Program-made: the position numbers and the translations under genes
Assembly (NCBI GenBank): GCA_000231825.2
Contig: JH720335.1
Location: 618,830-682,829 of the forward strand
Length of the DNA stretch: 64,000 nt
Direction of reading: 5' to 3'
Origin: Tetrahymena elliotti 4EA
Taxonomy: Eukaryota; Ciliophora; Oligohymenophorea; Hymenostomatida; Tetrahymenidae
In this document: piece by piece, positions 26,605 through 39,647 of the stretch
Layout: every line of letters starts with the position of its first letter
Numbering within the stretch: position 1 is the stretch's first letter
The notes under the pieces: model-generated
Seen by the model: the letters and a program-made list of their open reading frames with translations, nothing else
Database searches by the model: none
What the model was told of the DNA's origin: nothing

Positions 26605-28416
26605 TCATATTTTTTATTCTGATTCGTTTTTCCGATATTTACAAAATTTAATATTTTCTGCTTCTTGCTTTTCTTGCTTAGATTTATTAGTATTTTAAAT
26701 TGCTTTTGGATAGAATTTATCAATAAAAACTTCACTTTTAATATAAAATTAGCTTAGAAAAATAAATAACCAAAACACTTTTAATACTGAGAGTAACAGG
26801 TAATAATAAATTATAATTTACCTTAACATAGAGTACTCCATGTCTTGAAGAAAATACTATGAATTCTATTATTATTCTCTCAAGCTCAAAACTTACTGAA
26901 GTATATTAGGGTTAATATGGAAATGAAATAGTCTAAAAGTGCAATATCTTGACATCAGAAATTCTCCAAAGTAATCATAGTCTTTCAAATCATCTTTTGT
27001 TATGCAGCTGAATGGAGGTATCATAATTTCACATTTATTTGGTATATTCAACCCATCAATCGAAATAATATTGTGATCAAGAGTAAACGCCTATCCCAGA
27101 TTTGTTTATCTCATATGCACCAATCTAACCATTAAACGATACAATCTATTTCAATTAAAAAATATTACTTAAATATTCAAATGTAAGCTAATAATTTAGA
27201 AAATTAAGAGAACAATAAAAATACATACCTAGATAGTCCATCGAAAATCTCTAATCTCCCCCTTCTCATAAATACATTATTTGCTTCAACTTCATTTAAT
27301 CCAATCAAATTTAAAAGTTTTTAGCTGTACCCTATGATCTTATAGTCATTGTCAAGAGTTTCTAAATCATATTCTGAAAGCATATACATATAAACTTAAT
27401 CTTCATCTACCTTTTCTTTCATCCACTCAATGCCCTTTTTGTAGTATTTTTTAGCAATATCTTTCAAAATCTAATCTAAGTTGTTTTATTATAGGTAGCT
27501 TTTATTTTATTACATTTTTGAAATCAATTGCTTGGAAAAATTCTCATATTCCTGAAGCAACATTCCTAATTCATGTATTTATTAATCTGGAGTATTCAAG
27601 TATCTTTAAGTCATAAAGGAAAAATCTTAATTTGTATTAACTTGTCTTTCTTTTGAAATTAGAAAATGAGTGATTAAAAACTAACTAAAAAGTGACCATT
27701 AAAATAATTGAATTCATAAAAAAAAAATCTATATGCTTTTTATACAGTTTGAATTAAGTAGACTGACTAAAATAATCAAAATTTTAGCAGAATAAAATAA
27801 ATTACAATTTATTTATTTAATTCGATAAGAATATGTAAAGCTAGTTTTACATTTTTGTTGTAGCTTTTTGTTTGTTTGTTTTTGAGTTAGTAAAGTGAGT
27901 AGGTTATTTATAACTAAATAGGAATTAAATTCAAAGGCAAATAAATATTTTATTACTCATTTGTACTTCTATGCATTTGATGTCTTTTAAATAAGTTACA
28001 CTATTACTTCGCTTAAAATAGGCCCATGAAAAGGTTTTGTCCATATTATATGGGTCTTATTTATAATCACCTTCTAAAATGATATCTCCAAATACAAAAT
28101 AATCACCAACTGGTGGTGGTATATTTAAATTAGGTATTATATGAATATATTTTTATCTATTTATTTCGATTTCGTCTTTGTTATTATATTTCATCAGCTT
28201 ATTGCAAACTCTCCTTTTCAATAGCTATTTTTGTTTCATCCTTTTTTAACTTTACTTTTCATCTTCCTCACTTTCTTCTTCATGAGTTATCCTCTTCATT
28301 GGCTCTAACTAAATAACTTCAAGCTTTGGTTAGCAAGGATAAGTATCTGATTATGTACTTATCTCTTCCTTTTTGACTATTTCATAGAAATTAGAGCCTT
28401 CTTCTTCTATATCCAT
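26605..28416 (-). CDS. PLF-C, PAS-like family member
   Basis: Four exons: 28416-27957, 27649-27229, 27145-26822 and 26734-26605, phases 1, 2 and 2, giving 444 residues. It starts MDIEEEGSNFYEIVKKEE. A basic stretch (KQSQKRMKQKQLLKRR) is followed by VGDYFVFGDIILEGDYKQD, then PDQQIHELGMLLQEYE in exon 2. The core reads IIGYSQKLLNLIGLNEVEA, VFMRRGRLEIFDGLSR and ISIDGLNIPNKCEI, then RLFHFHINPNILQQV. Exon 4 starts SEVFIDKFYPKAIQN. It lies only about 570 nt upstream of PLF-B in the same orientation, the closest pair of the family, suggesting recent tandem duplication. Function is unknown. Confidence 0.85.
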
Positions 28417-29636
28417 AAAAACTATTGAATTGTATTTAAATTAATTATCTAAATTATGAATAGTTTATAATTGCTTATCAAAAAATATCACTTTTTCTTT
28501 TTGAGTGTAGATAAATTACATATACTACTTATTGGTGTTTAAAAGAACTTTAAAATTAATTCATTCTATTTCTGATCAATCATACCAAAACAAAATCTTT
28601 TAACCAAATTTTTTTACATAAGTGTTCGTTTATTGTATTTATTTATTATTTTATAATATGTTATAACTTTTATTTAAATAATATCTTGATTAACAACTAA
28701 AATCTAATATTTTATTTTTAGCTACTTATCTTTTTAAAAATAATATTAAAAAAAAATACTAATTTAGCTTTTATATCTGGAATATTACTTCAGATAATTT
28801 ATTTTTTCAAATCTAAACAAAAAAACAATTATTTTTTATTATTCAGCTTTTTTAAATTTTGAGAGGAAAAATAAGTAAGAAGGAAAATAATCAAAAATTA
28901 ATTTATTTTATGTAATCAATAAGAAAAAGTATCTACAAAATACAAAAACTTAAGCTTTCAAAATTGCAACAAAAAATGAAAAAATACTTTTTTCTGTAAA
29001 ATAAAAGTACAAAATAATAATGCAAAAATGAAAGCATATCAAAAAACTTAAAATTTAAATACCCTGTTCCTTCAATAAGAAACCCAACCGAATTATGAGG
29101 GAGTTGAAATTTTTAGCTTTTTCAAAAAACAGCTTTTGCATATTCGAAGTTATGTTTTTAAGTTTAAGCATTTCATAATTAAAATAATATAGACCACTCC
29201 CCAAACAGTCTAACTAACATTAATCCCATAGATTATGTGCTGTTTTAAAAAGAAGAGTAGAGTTAGAAAAGCCTTAAAATAAACAAAATTTAATTGAAAG
29301 CAGAAAGTGAAAAGGATTAGAAAGGATAAAAGAAATTTATTTACCTTAAGGTGGATTCTATTGGTCCATTTATGTTTTCAATTAGTCTTAATTAATTAAA
29401 TCAATTTTTCCCAATTTCTTTTTTTTTCATTAAAATTTACACTCATTTTTGTAAAATAGTAATGATAGACTCATGAAATTTTTGTTTTTTATTCTCTATC
29501 TATTCTTATTAGGTTTTTATTTACCATCTTTCTGAATATAATTGAGAGATTTTTTTAATCTAATATTAACTAACTTTTTTACCATGCTATAGAAGTCGAG
29601 AATCTATAATATTATAGATCTGATAACAAATTAGAA
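28417..29636. other. intergenic DNA upstream of PLF-C
   Basis: This holds the 5' flank of PLF-C. A moderately GC-rich patch near 29060-29230 has an open - strand frame containing RLGFLLKEQGI, vaguely like the LGMVLRE segment of the PLF family, but without the other motifs. No gene is called. Confidence 0.4.
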
Positions 29637-29890
29637 ATGGAAGTTACTGGAAAGATTTACATGATCAAATTACCAAATAAAAAGATTTATGTGTGATAGA
29701 CTACTAGGAGCATTAAAACTAGATTGAAAAACATAAAGAGTCTAGAAATAATCTGGATTATGAATTTCATATGGAATTGAGGAGGATGACTGACTATCGA
29801 TTGAAAAAATTGTAAATAGAGATTGCGAGAGAGATAACCTTTGAGAGTATTGAAGAACTAAATAAATTAGTAGTATTTATATTGCAGTGA
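29637..29890 (+). pseudogene. broken GIY-YIG nuclease domain remnant
   Basis: A frame opening at ATG 29637 reads GKIYMIKLPNKKIYV, then TGA at 29694, then QTTRSIKTRLK. That is the GIY-YIG core (x-IY-x-I....KIYVGQTTRS.K.RL) with the glycine codon replaced by TGA, one base from GGA. After about 29730 the frame must shift by one base to continue as NLDYEFHMELRRM, then LQIEIAREITFESIEELN, like the later helices of the family, until TGA at 29888. One nonsense change and one frameshift make an active nuclease unlikely. The remnant is about 80 residues, the domain alone. Such domains occur in homing or mobile-element nucleases, so a dead mobile element is the likeliest origin (inference). Confidence 0.65.
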
Positions 29891-30344
29891 ATTCTGCATC
29901 ACTACTGAAAGGGACATTATGAAACTAATAGTAAAGAGACTCTATTCATCTTCTGCTAACTTTAATACTTTTTATTAAAACTAAAATATTAAGTAAAATT
30001 TATGAAAGCTAAGAAATATAATTTTTGAAAGATATCAAATCTTAATTAATGATAAAGCTAAGTAAGTTAATAAAAAGTAACAAACTTCAAAAATGAGAAG
30101 TTAAAAACATTTCTTATATATAATTTGAAATAAAAGTTTATGAATTTAAATGTGATGCTTAAAATAAAATAGTTTGCATTTATTTGATAAAAAAAACATA
30201 AAAACTTAGGATGATGAGATATGAAATTTAGACATTATTAACCTCACAAATAAAAAATTATCTAAATTTACAAAATAAATTTTGGTTTTCAATACTCATT
30301 ATCAGATTACATACAGGTCATAAAATTATGATTACTTCATATCA
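29891..30344. other. short intergenic stretch, AT-rich
   Basis: This lies between the nuclease remnant and the 3' end of the giant Cys-rich gene. Nothing recognisable. Confidence 0.5.
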
Positions 30345-33300
30345 TCAAATTTAAGCTAATTCCAACTTTTTTAATGGACTAGATTAGAAATACCTTCTTT
30401 TGGCAAAATCAATAATTTTAAAAATCAAATAGGAAATTTATAAGATATAGATAGTTATTAAAATTGTTGAAATAATTATTTATATAATTTTGCTTTATAC
30501 AATTCCTAAGTTATCTATTTAATCACTTATAGCTAAATTTATTATCAAAATCATAGCCAAAACCATAAATACTCTACTTAGTATATGAAGTACTTATTCT
30601 AGTTAATTTTTATATGGTTTAAGTATGAGCATTACTGTTGTTTCTACTCCAATTGTAAAGCAGCATACAAAAATTTAGTTAACAGGACTATCTTAATTAA
30701 AAACTAATTAATAAATAACTACTGTTTTTCTAATGAGGAATATCAGATTCATTATAACTTTCTTTCTGTTGAGTTCCAATCCACTATATAAAAATCCATA
30801 AATTTACTTTAACCTTTATGTTTTGATTAAATCATAAAAATTAATCTTGATAGAGCAAAAGGTTAGGAAATTCAACGAAATAATTGCAAACATCATTAAA
30901 ATAGAAGATATTATTCCTACACAAGTTACCACTGATATATTTTGAATGTCATAAAATTAAAGAAAGGTTGATAAAAGTATGTCACAATAAGTTAAAAATC
31001 CTAATCCAACAATAATCTGATACAAATAATCACCTTAATAACTTCTGCATAATTCAGAAAAGAGATTTGAGGAGTTTTACAACTTTTTATTTAAATATTT
31101 ACTTATCAAGTAGAGTATATATGAAAAAATCCATATAGCTGCTGATTAAACTAAATTAGAAAAAATAAATGTATCAATTTTTTCTTATTAAAATTTGTAT
31201 GGAGCATTAGAATGTTCACTTTTTATGTTAGGAATAGTTTCAAAGTTAGCAAAATCAAAAATCCTTATAATATTATAGAGAGTATTATCATATTGAACAT
31301 TAAAGTAAAGAAGATAATTTTGTAACTGTAAGATATCAAAAAAGCTAACTAGTAAATAAAATGGACTACTTAATAAAAATATAAGTAAATTTACACCAGC
31401 TAAACTTGATAACACCTACGTTGCTGTTGTAAGTTATGGGTATGTTTATGGATTATAATTTGGTAGATTGCCGCTTAAATTGATGATTTTTAATCCAAAG
31501 TTTTAAGAATCTTGAATAGTTTATGGATCAACAAAATTCACAAAAAGTTTTTCATAAATAATTTTATTTTAAGAAGTTGTGATTTAAATTTAGAGTAGAA
31601 TTTTCAATTCCTGTGCAACATTTGTTATTTCAGAACCTATTGAATCAAGAGAGGAGTTATTATCATAATATAAATTATGCGATATTTTATAATCATTTGG
31701 CTCTTTTTAATCTAAATTAAAAATCCAATTCTCATTTTTTACAAATACTTTAAGATCAAAATTTATATAAGCATTTATAATAAAGATATTTTAATGTTAT
31801 GAAATTTAATCTGAAATTATTAGGTACGGTGTAGCTCCACCTGTTGGATTATTAACACAATTTAATGTATTACTATCAAAGTATTAATTTTTTTAACATA
31901 TTACACATTCATTATTACTATTTAAATTCTAATTGGATGGACAAGATAGGCAGTAACTCTCAGAGTTTGTGCATGTTAAGCAATTAGTGGAGCATATCTC
32001 ACATTGCTAACCCAATATAAAGTATCCAGCAATACATTAATCACATACTTGAGGCTAGGTTTAATTAGGATTGTTTTGATAGTTTTATTTGCAATTTGAG
32101 CAATTTGTTAATGAGGTACAATTTAAACAATTTGAAGGACAATTTATACAAGTATTTGTAGACAAATCATAAAATGTAGATGCTGGGCAATTTGCTACAC
32201 AATCATTTTGATAAATATATTTTCCATTAGGGCAAGAAGAATAGCATTAGCTATCATCAGGGTTTAGATAATCTGAGCATTTTGTACATTTAGTAGCAGA
32301 ATCACAACTTAAGCATGTTGTCTAAGTACAAATTAGACATTATTATGATAAAGTATCTAAATATGTTTAAATTGGGCAGCTTTGATAACATTAATTAGTT
32401 TATAAATAAAGGTAAAATCCGTTATTACACTAAGTGCATTTGCTGCTATTATCTATACACTAGGCACATTTACTAAGGTCACATTATTAGCATCTTTAGC
32501 TATTTGAATCACCATAGTATCCTGATTAAGTACAGGTGCTTACACATTCACCCAATTAAGAGTCTTTGAACATTCCATTAGGGCAATTTAATACACAACT
32601 ACCTCCATGTAAATAAAATCCTAGTTAACATTAAGTGCATTAAGTTGAGTTACAATATAAGCAATCAGGGTAAATAACTGAGCATTAAGCACATGTTTTT
32701 GAATTTAAAGGATCCATAATTGTTTCAGAAGGGCAATTCGTTATGCATTAATTATTATATATAATATCATTACAAATAGTGCATATTTTAGTCATTTGAT
32801 CAGGTGCTTAATTAGTGCCGCATTAATTTACACATATTTTATTCACATTATCTATAAAGACTGGACATGTTGAATCACATTATGTACCATTTAAGTATAT
32901 TTCAGGTAATGTTGAATAGCAAGTTAAGCAAGATCCATCAATTTAGCACGTTTTACATAAAGGATTAGTACACTACTAGCAAAATTTTATTCCGTTTGTG
33001 GTGTCAACAAATTTAAAATAGCCATCAGGACAAGTACTGCTACATAATTTAGTTAATGGATTTAAATAGATATCACCATTTATACATTAAGTACATCCTC
33101 CAGTATTGCATTTAAAGCAGTCAGATTAGATAAATTAACAAGATTAACATATCTTATTAGAATTAGGATAAGTTCCGTCTGGGCATTAATTTACACAAAC
33201 AGAGTTGGATAAATAATATTAAGTATTACATTAAGTACAAATATTAGGAGAAGAAGAATTACATATAGAACACTCTGTACTTTATCCACATTGCTCACAC

Positions 33301-36300
33301 GAATTTGTTGTAGTAGATCCATATTTACCTGGAGGACAAGTTTACATACAAGTATTAGAAGCTGCATCAAGGAAATAGTTTGTAATACATAAAGAGCAAG
33401 AAGAAGATGTACATTAAGTACAGTTTGGGAATAAACTTGAACAAGCATAGCAAATTTTATTTTAATCTGGGTATGTTGAACTACTACATGATAAATTGCA
33501 CTAACCATTTTCTAGGTATTGTGTAGACTAATTTAAATCACAACTTAGACATATATTTGGAGCAGTTGGATCACATTGTTTACATCTTGTATTTAAGCAA
33601 TTTTAGCATTTCTTGATACCATTTACTTCCGTTTCATATTATTTTATCAGGCAATTCTATGAGCAAGATAACCTATCTAGGCTTAAATAGTAACTAGAGC
33701 TGCACTAATTGCATTATGTAGAATCACAAGAAATGCATTCAGAAGTGAATGTTGATGAGCATAATAAACAAGTGCTTCCATTAAGGTAATATTATGAAGA
33801 ACAATTTTACACACAATCTCCATTTTGTAAATAAGAAATTGCTGTATTTGAATTGCAACTCAAGCATTAATTTAGATCGTTTGTATCACATGTTTTACAG
33901 TTTTGATTAGTACAAGACTAACATTAAATAGAAGGTGACAATGGATTTGCTCCATTCTAGCATTAAATAACACATTAGCCAATAATAGGATCAAAAAAAA
34001 ATCCTGAATTTTAGCAAGATAAACAAGTTGTAGAGGTACATGTGTTGCACCCTAAAAATAAGTTACTGCATTATTTACAAATATTTTAGCTGTCAGCATA
34101 ATAATCTGCAGGGCAAGTGGTTTTACATTTATCTTGATAAAGAACTTTTTTATTTTTACATAACTAACAAATGAAATTCCCTGGCCCATTTGAAGAACAC
34201 AAAATACAATCAGCTTAGCTTGAATCAATAACCTAGCAATCTTAAACACATTTGGAAATAGGGGATTCTAATTAAATTAAACCAGCTCCACATGAACTGA
34301 CACAAATATTTGATATTATGTCAAGATACTCTGAGCTGTTTGAACATGTTAGGCAAGAATTTTAAGTACAAGTTTAACAACCAGTAAAATTTAAGTTACA
34401 GTCAGCGCATGATGAAGTTATAGTATTTATATATTAGTTGCTACTGCACTGTGAAACACAAGTAGTATGAGAGAGATAAGGTTTATTTGTTGGGCATGTA
34501 ATACAAGTATTTAAATCAATGTTACATGATGAGCAATCAGTATTTACACAAGGAATACATTTATCTATAGGACTATTGGATGTAGCATATCCTTTAGGGC
34601 AAGGATTCACACAAATATTGCTTCCTTAAACTAAATAAAAGGAGTTTTAACATTACAAACAACTATTAGCTGTACATAAGCTACAATTTGAAAATTTTGT
34701 GTTACAACTTACACAAACTCCATTTGAATTAGCAAAATACCCTGTATTGCAAGTATATTAGCATTAATTACCTTATAAGTACATATTTGAATTGCAGCTT
34801 GTGCAATTATTATTAAGTAAAGTGCAGCTTTGACAATTAGCATCACAAGCACTACATATATTAATAAGAGGAATTGTTGATGTAGAAGATTAGAAATAAC
34901 CAGTAGGGCAAGTAGCAGAGCAGGAATTATTCACTTAGTCAAGGTAATCTGTTGAACTAATACAACTATTACACCGAGTAGAGGAACATGAATAGCAACC
35001 TACAAATAGAGAAGAGCATAAGGTGCAAACGTTAGATGAATTTACATACATATTTTGATCACAGCTTATAACACAGTTTGAGCCATTCAAATAATAATTA
35101 GAAATACAAGTTAGACAATTTAAACTAGCAGGTTAGCATGTACTGCATTTAGAATTTTAACATACAGTACATTATGCAATAGAATTTGATGTATCTTGGT
35201 AATAGCTCTATGGGCATTTATTAATGCAAGTTCCTTAATACAGATAATAAGAATTTTGGCATTATGTACATTAAGAATTACTACATAGTAAGCAATTTGA
35301 AAATTTTGAAGAACATAATTAACAAACTTAATTTTGTGAGTAGTATTAACTATCGCAACTAGTTTAACACTAAATACCTTACAAATTATAATTAGTTATA
35401 CATTATGTGCATATGTTGATATCGGCTTGGCATGACAAACAATTAGAATCTATACAAGCTTTGCAGGTTCTTGAATTAGTATTTAATTAATATCCAGGAG
35501 GGCATGTTGCTAAACAACTAGTTGAATTAGGTTGTAAATAAAAATTTATTAAACATAAACTACAAGAGCTACTATTTGAACATTATTAGCAATTCGAAAA
35601 GCATTGATCACAAGTTAGATTAGAAGTATTTTAGAAATATTAGATAGGACAAGATGATTAACACTAACCATTATATAAGTAAGTATTAGATAAGCATGAA
35701 AGGCATTTAGTACTGTCACTTGAATCACAAGTATTACATGTTTAGTTTTAACAAGTAACACATATTTACCCATTCCAATACTACTTACTAGGGCAGACAC
35801 ATTAATTCTAAGCATTTACTGTTCTACCTCCAGTGCAAGTCAAACAATATGTCCCTACTGAACATGTAAAACAATCAGGTAAACAAGGCTAACAAGTTGA
35901 AGATGAAATAAAATAGCCATCAGCACATTAGGTACAGCCACTTGTAATTGAAGTACAAGTAATACAATTGCTTTATTAACACTATTATTAAAAAATAGAA
36001 AGAAAAATAAATGAATTTTTTATTATAAAATTAAAATAGCCCCAAATTTTAAATAATTTTCAAAATTTTGGTATTTAATCAATTTTTTATAAAATATTGT
36101 ACGAATTATATTATTTCTTTAGAAATAGTATATAGAAATTTTCTGAATCATTTAAATTAATTGTAAAAGATTTTTAAAAGTTTAAAAATATTAATTGAAA
36201 ATACTTTACCCATTTTTCAAAAATGTAAGATTCAAAATAATTTCAAATTTTTAATATTTTACATTAAGTTAGTAAATGGAGAGTTCTCTTATTCCAAAAT

Positions 36301-37868
36301 ATTGATTCTTATTTTTTGATTCATATTCACTTTCAGATAATATAGGGTCCATATTGTTTAAAATATTCAAAACAACTTTATTATTAGAAACAACAAAGTC
36401 ATATTAAAAATCTCCGACATACTCATTTGCTGAAAGACCACAAATTTATGATGGAGTTATACCACTTAAAGATATACTCTATGCACTAGTTGAACTTCCA
36501 ACTATAGATACAGTTAGTCCAGTAGGATTACTTGAGGAATTATAATCTATCAAAACCCATTTAAATGTCACCCTAACATATTGATATGCTGAGGTATATT
36601 GCTAAGTAGCTATTAAAGAAGAACCACGATTACTAAAAAATCCACCAAAAAGCTAATATTAACCGCAACGAGTATACTTAGATGAGTAATTATTTACATT
36701 TACAAAATTTTGATAAATCAAAGCATTTTTGTCAATCTCAAAGCTAGAAAAAGTAAAACTGTATAAAGCTTGCAACAAATAAGAACCTATTTAATTATTT
36801 TTTATTGAATTATTAATTCACTTTAAAATATAATTAAAAACCTTAAATTTCTCTCTTTTTATCCATACAAACATTGTTTACTGTTTCATAATCTTATGGG
36901 CAGCTAAATTAGCATTAAGCTTCATAGTTAGATGTCTAAACTGGTACAAATCCCACTTAACAAGTGGTACAATAAATGCTACCAGAAGTAACATCCATGC
37001 AATTAGGAATCCATATACATTTTCCATTTATATTAAAGTGGGGAGATGAGCAAACAGGGACACATTTTCCTTCTTACAAAAAAAAGTTACTTTTATTTAA
37101 AATACATCTAGAATTTTGAAGGATAGAACAATTTGTGTCACATTAAGTACATTTTGTTGATGTACCAGAACATCTCAAACAAGTATTATCACAATTCTCC
37201 AGATTATATTAAATAGCTTTAATCCAAATGTATGATTATTCTCCATTTGAAGAGGTTGTATCAATCACAGAAAAGATTGTAGAAGTATTGTCTGTAGGTA
37301 AAGTTGCTGTATTCAAATTAACTTTGCAAATTTAATATTATTTTATTCAAAAAATTTTTTTTATTTAATAATTTTACAGTTATAATAAAAATCTGCTTAG
37401 TTCATTACATCATTTGTATTTTTAAGTTAGCAAGCAATATTAAGTCTTTCATCTCCATTAATATTAAAAGCATAAGTAATTGGACTCAAGCTATCCAATT
37501 TAAAAGAAGCTTTTAGTTTAGAATATTTAATACTTAAGAGTTCTATCCTTAAATCTCTTTTGAAGTGTGGTGGTAAATTTTTTATTTCAAAGACCGCTAT
37601 AGATGTGTCTGAAGCACTGGTTGGATGATTTTTGGTGCATAGAAAACTACTATAGAAGGGCTGAGCAAATACTCCTTAAGCATCAGAGCATGTATTTGTT
37701 GATTTATTATAAGTAATCAAATTATTTTATTCGTATGAAACTAATTAAATGTTTCTATCTTTTAATATCAAACAATTATACTTGAAAAAATCAAAAAGAT
37801 GGTTTACCTGCTAAAAAAAGTGAGAAACTTAGAAAAAAAGCAATGATATATGTAAATTATCTTTACAT
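30345..37868 (-). CDS. giant Cys-rich multi-pass surface protein
   Basis: Five exons: 37868-37808, 37740-37378, 37321-36842, 36786-36263 and 35981-30345. Phases 1, 1, 1 and 0 close perfectly to 2354 residues. The start gives a signal peptide (MQRQFTYIIAFFLSFSLFLA). An N-terminal, mostly Cys-poor region of about 475 residues ends GIRELSIYQLN. Then about 1350 residues of Cys repeats follow, of the form CxxCxxxxCxxC...YL..G.C...CP.GY, like furin/growth-factor-receptor and EGF-type spacers. After the last repeat comes a ~150-residue ectodomain (from PTGGATPYLIIS), then about seven hydrophobic spans, including LAGVNLLIFLLSSPFYLLVS and VFVCCFTIG-type segments, ending near KKLELAQI. This architecture is typical of large Tetrahymena surface proteins. 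It probably sits at the plasma membrane with a long disulfide-rich stalk. Ligand and role are unknown. Intron 3 has an atypical GTTTTT donor. Confidence 0.88.
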
Positions 37869-39647
37869 CTTTATATTTATGATTTTCTTATGTAAAATTT
37901 TGCTTTTAATTAATTTTTGTATTCTTATTAATAATAATTCTGGTTTTCTTGTCTGCTTTAATAATTTAAAATATCTTTTCAAAAGGAAGATAATGCAATT
38001 ATTTTATTTAGTCGAAATAACTTTTTCAAAAATTAATTACTAAATTTTACAATTAAATATATTTCCGAAAATTTTCAACTCCAATTAATTAACAAACATT
38101 AGTATTTATTATTAATATTTAATCAAATCTTACAGATTTTAATTATAATTTGTAAAAAATTATATCAAAAATCAAAAAGTGTAAAAATAAATTTTAGATT
38201 ACAATTTATTTTTTTAACAACTTTCGATTTTATTTAATCCATCAAAGTTTGGTAAGTAAGTCAAAAAAAAGTGCTCATTCATGCATATAAAAAGAAGTAA
38301 TCATATGAAAAACAAACTTTCCAAACCAATAAATATTTATATCTAATAAACACTGAATAATATACCTACAAAAATACACTTATTGATAAAATCGCATTTT
38401 TAATTGTTTTTATGGTTATAAAGATAATTTAATCAGAAAGAACATTTTAATTGTAATTTTTCTATTTTAAATGATGTTTTAATTTGTTCTTTTATTTATC
38501 AATTCTAGCTAATTTTAATATTTTTATCTTAAAGACTAAAATAATTATTTTTAAGATTAACATTTAATTGATCTAAATAAAAACTATTTGAATTTTCATT
38601 TTTTTAATTTTTTTATAATAATTTTTTTCATTTAGTTAAATTATTAATATTTTTAAATTTTCTATTTAAAAAACTTACAAAGATTTAATTATTTGAAAGT
38701 ATTGGATTAAAATAAATTTTTTTGTTGTTGTTTTACTTCATTTTAGACAAAATGATAAAAAACTTAATTAAATTAATTTAGACTAATCATTTTTTTTTTG
38801 AGATGGCTTTGGAAGGTCTGATACAAAAAAATAATTTATTTGAAATAAAACTGATTTACAAAAGATAAATATTAATTCAATCAAATCAAAATTAGATTAT
38901 AATAGTTCTTTTGTAGTTAATATTTAAGATTAATTAGTTAAATGTATTTAATTAACTTTCCAGTAATAAAGTATTTATTTGATGTTTAAACTGAGGTGGC
39001 CATGATCATGCTTATTTAATATGAATAATAATTTAACATCTTTTAAGTAAACTTCAGGTCCAGTTTCATCTAAATTTTATCTTTTTTTAATTAAAAATTT
39101 TGAGTAGTGATTGTTACTATCTGATAAATCCTTGTAACTTATTACTAACTTATATAGACAAAGGTATATTTTTTTATCTACTTAGTATATAAAGAATATA
39201 ATATGTATCAATTGAATATTTTTTTTCGAGTTTTTTCTCTCGCATAATAGAATTTTAGGCCATTTTTATAAAAAAGATCCTTTATTATTTGAGCTTTTTG
39301 AAATTATTCTAGACTAAATAGAATAAAGGTTTTTTAAATTGAATTTAATGCTTGCAGTATATTTATTTGTAAGAATTTATTTTCAAATTTGTTTATTTAA
39401 ATTTATTTATTAGGATTATTAAAATGTTTATTTGATACTATTTAAAAATAATTTTAATATTTCTTGAATTAAAACCTTTTTGAATGCTCCAGTGCACCAA
39501 CGGATTGGGACACCATTTATTTTGATTAATTTGGGTATATTTTAGAATGCAAAATTGTATTTAGAAGAAAGATAAAAATATGAATTAAAACATTTTACAA
39601 AGTTCTTTCTAAATTTTTTAATAGGCTTGAATTTGAAATCTTTGATT
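37869..39647. other. intergenic DNA without supported gene
   Basis: AT-rich 5' flank of the giant surface-protein gene and 3' flank of the ESCRT gene. A short standard-code frame at 37843-38043 runs antisense to the signal-peptide exon and is not real. Confidence 0.55.

Noticed and set aside
28880..29240. Possible fifth member of the PLF family
   Set aside because: Only a weak RLGFLLKE resemblance. The LLG, RKGRLE and SR motifs and the exon phases are missing.
33191..33508. Standard-code ORFs at 33191-33508, 34052-34249 and 35615-35815
   Set aside because: They are shifted-frame shadows of the giant Cys-rich gene, whose true frame gives the regular cysteine spacing.
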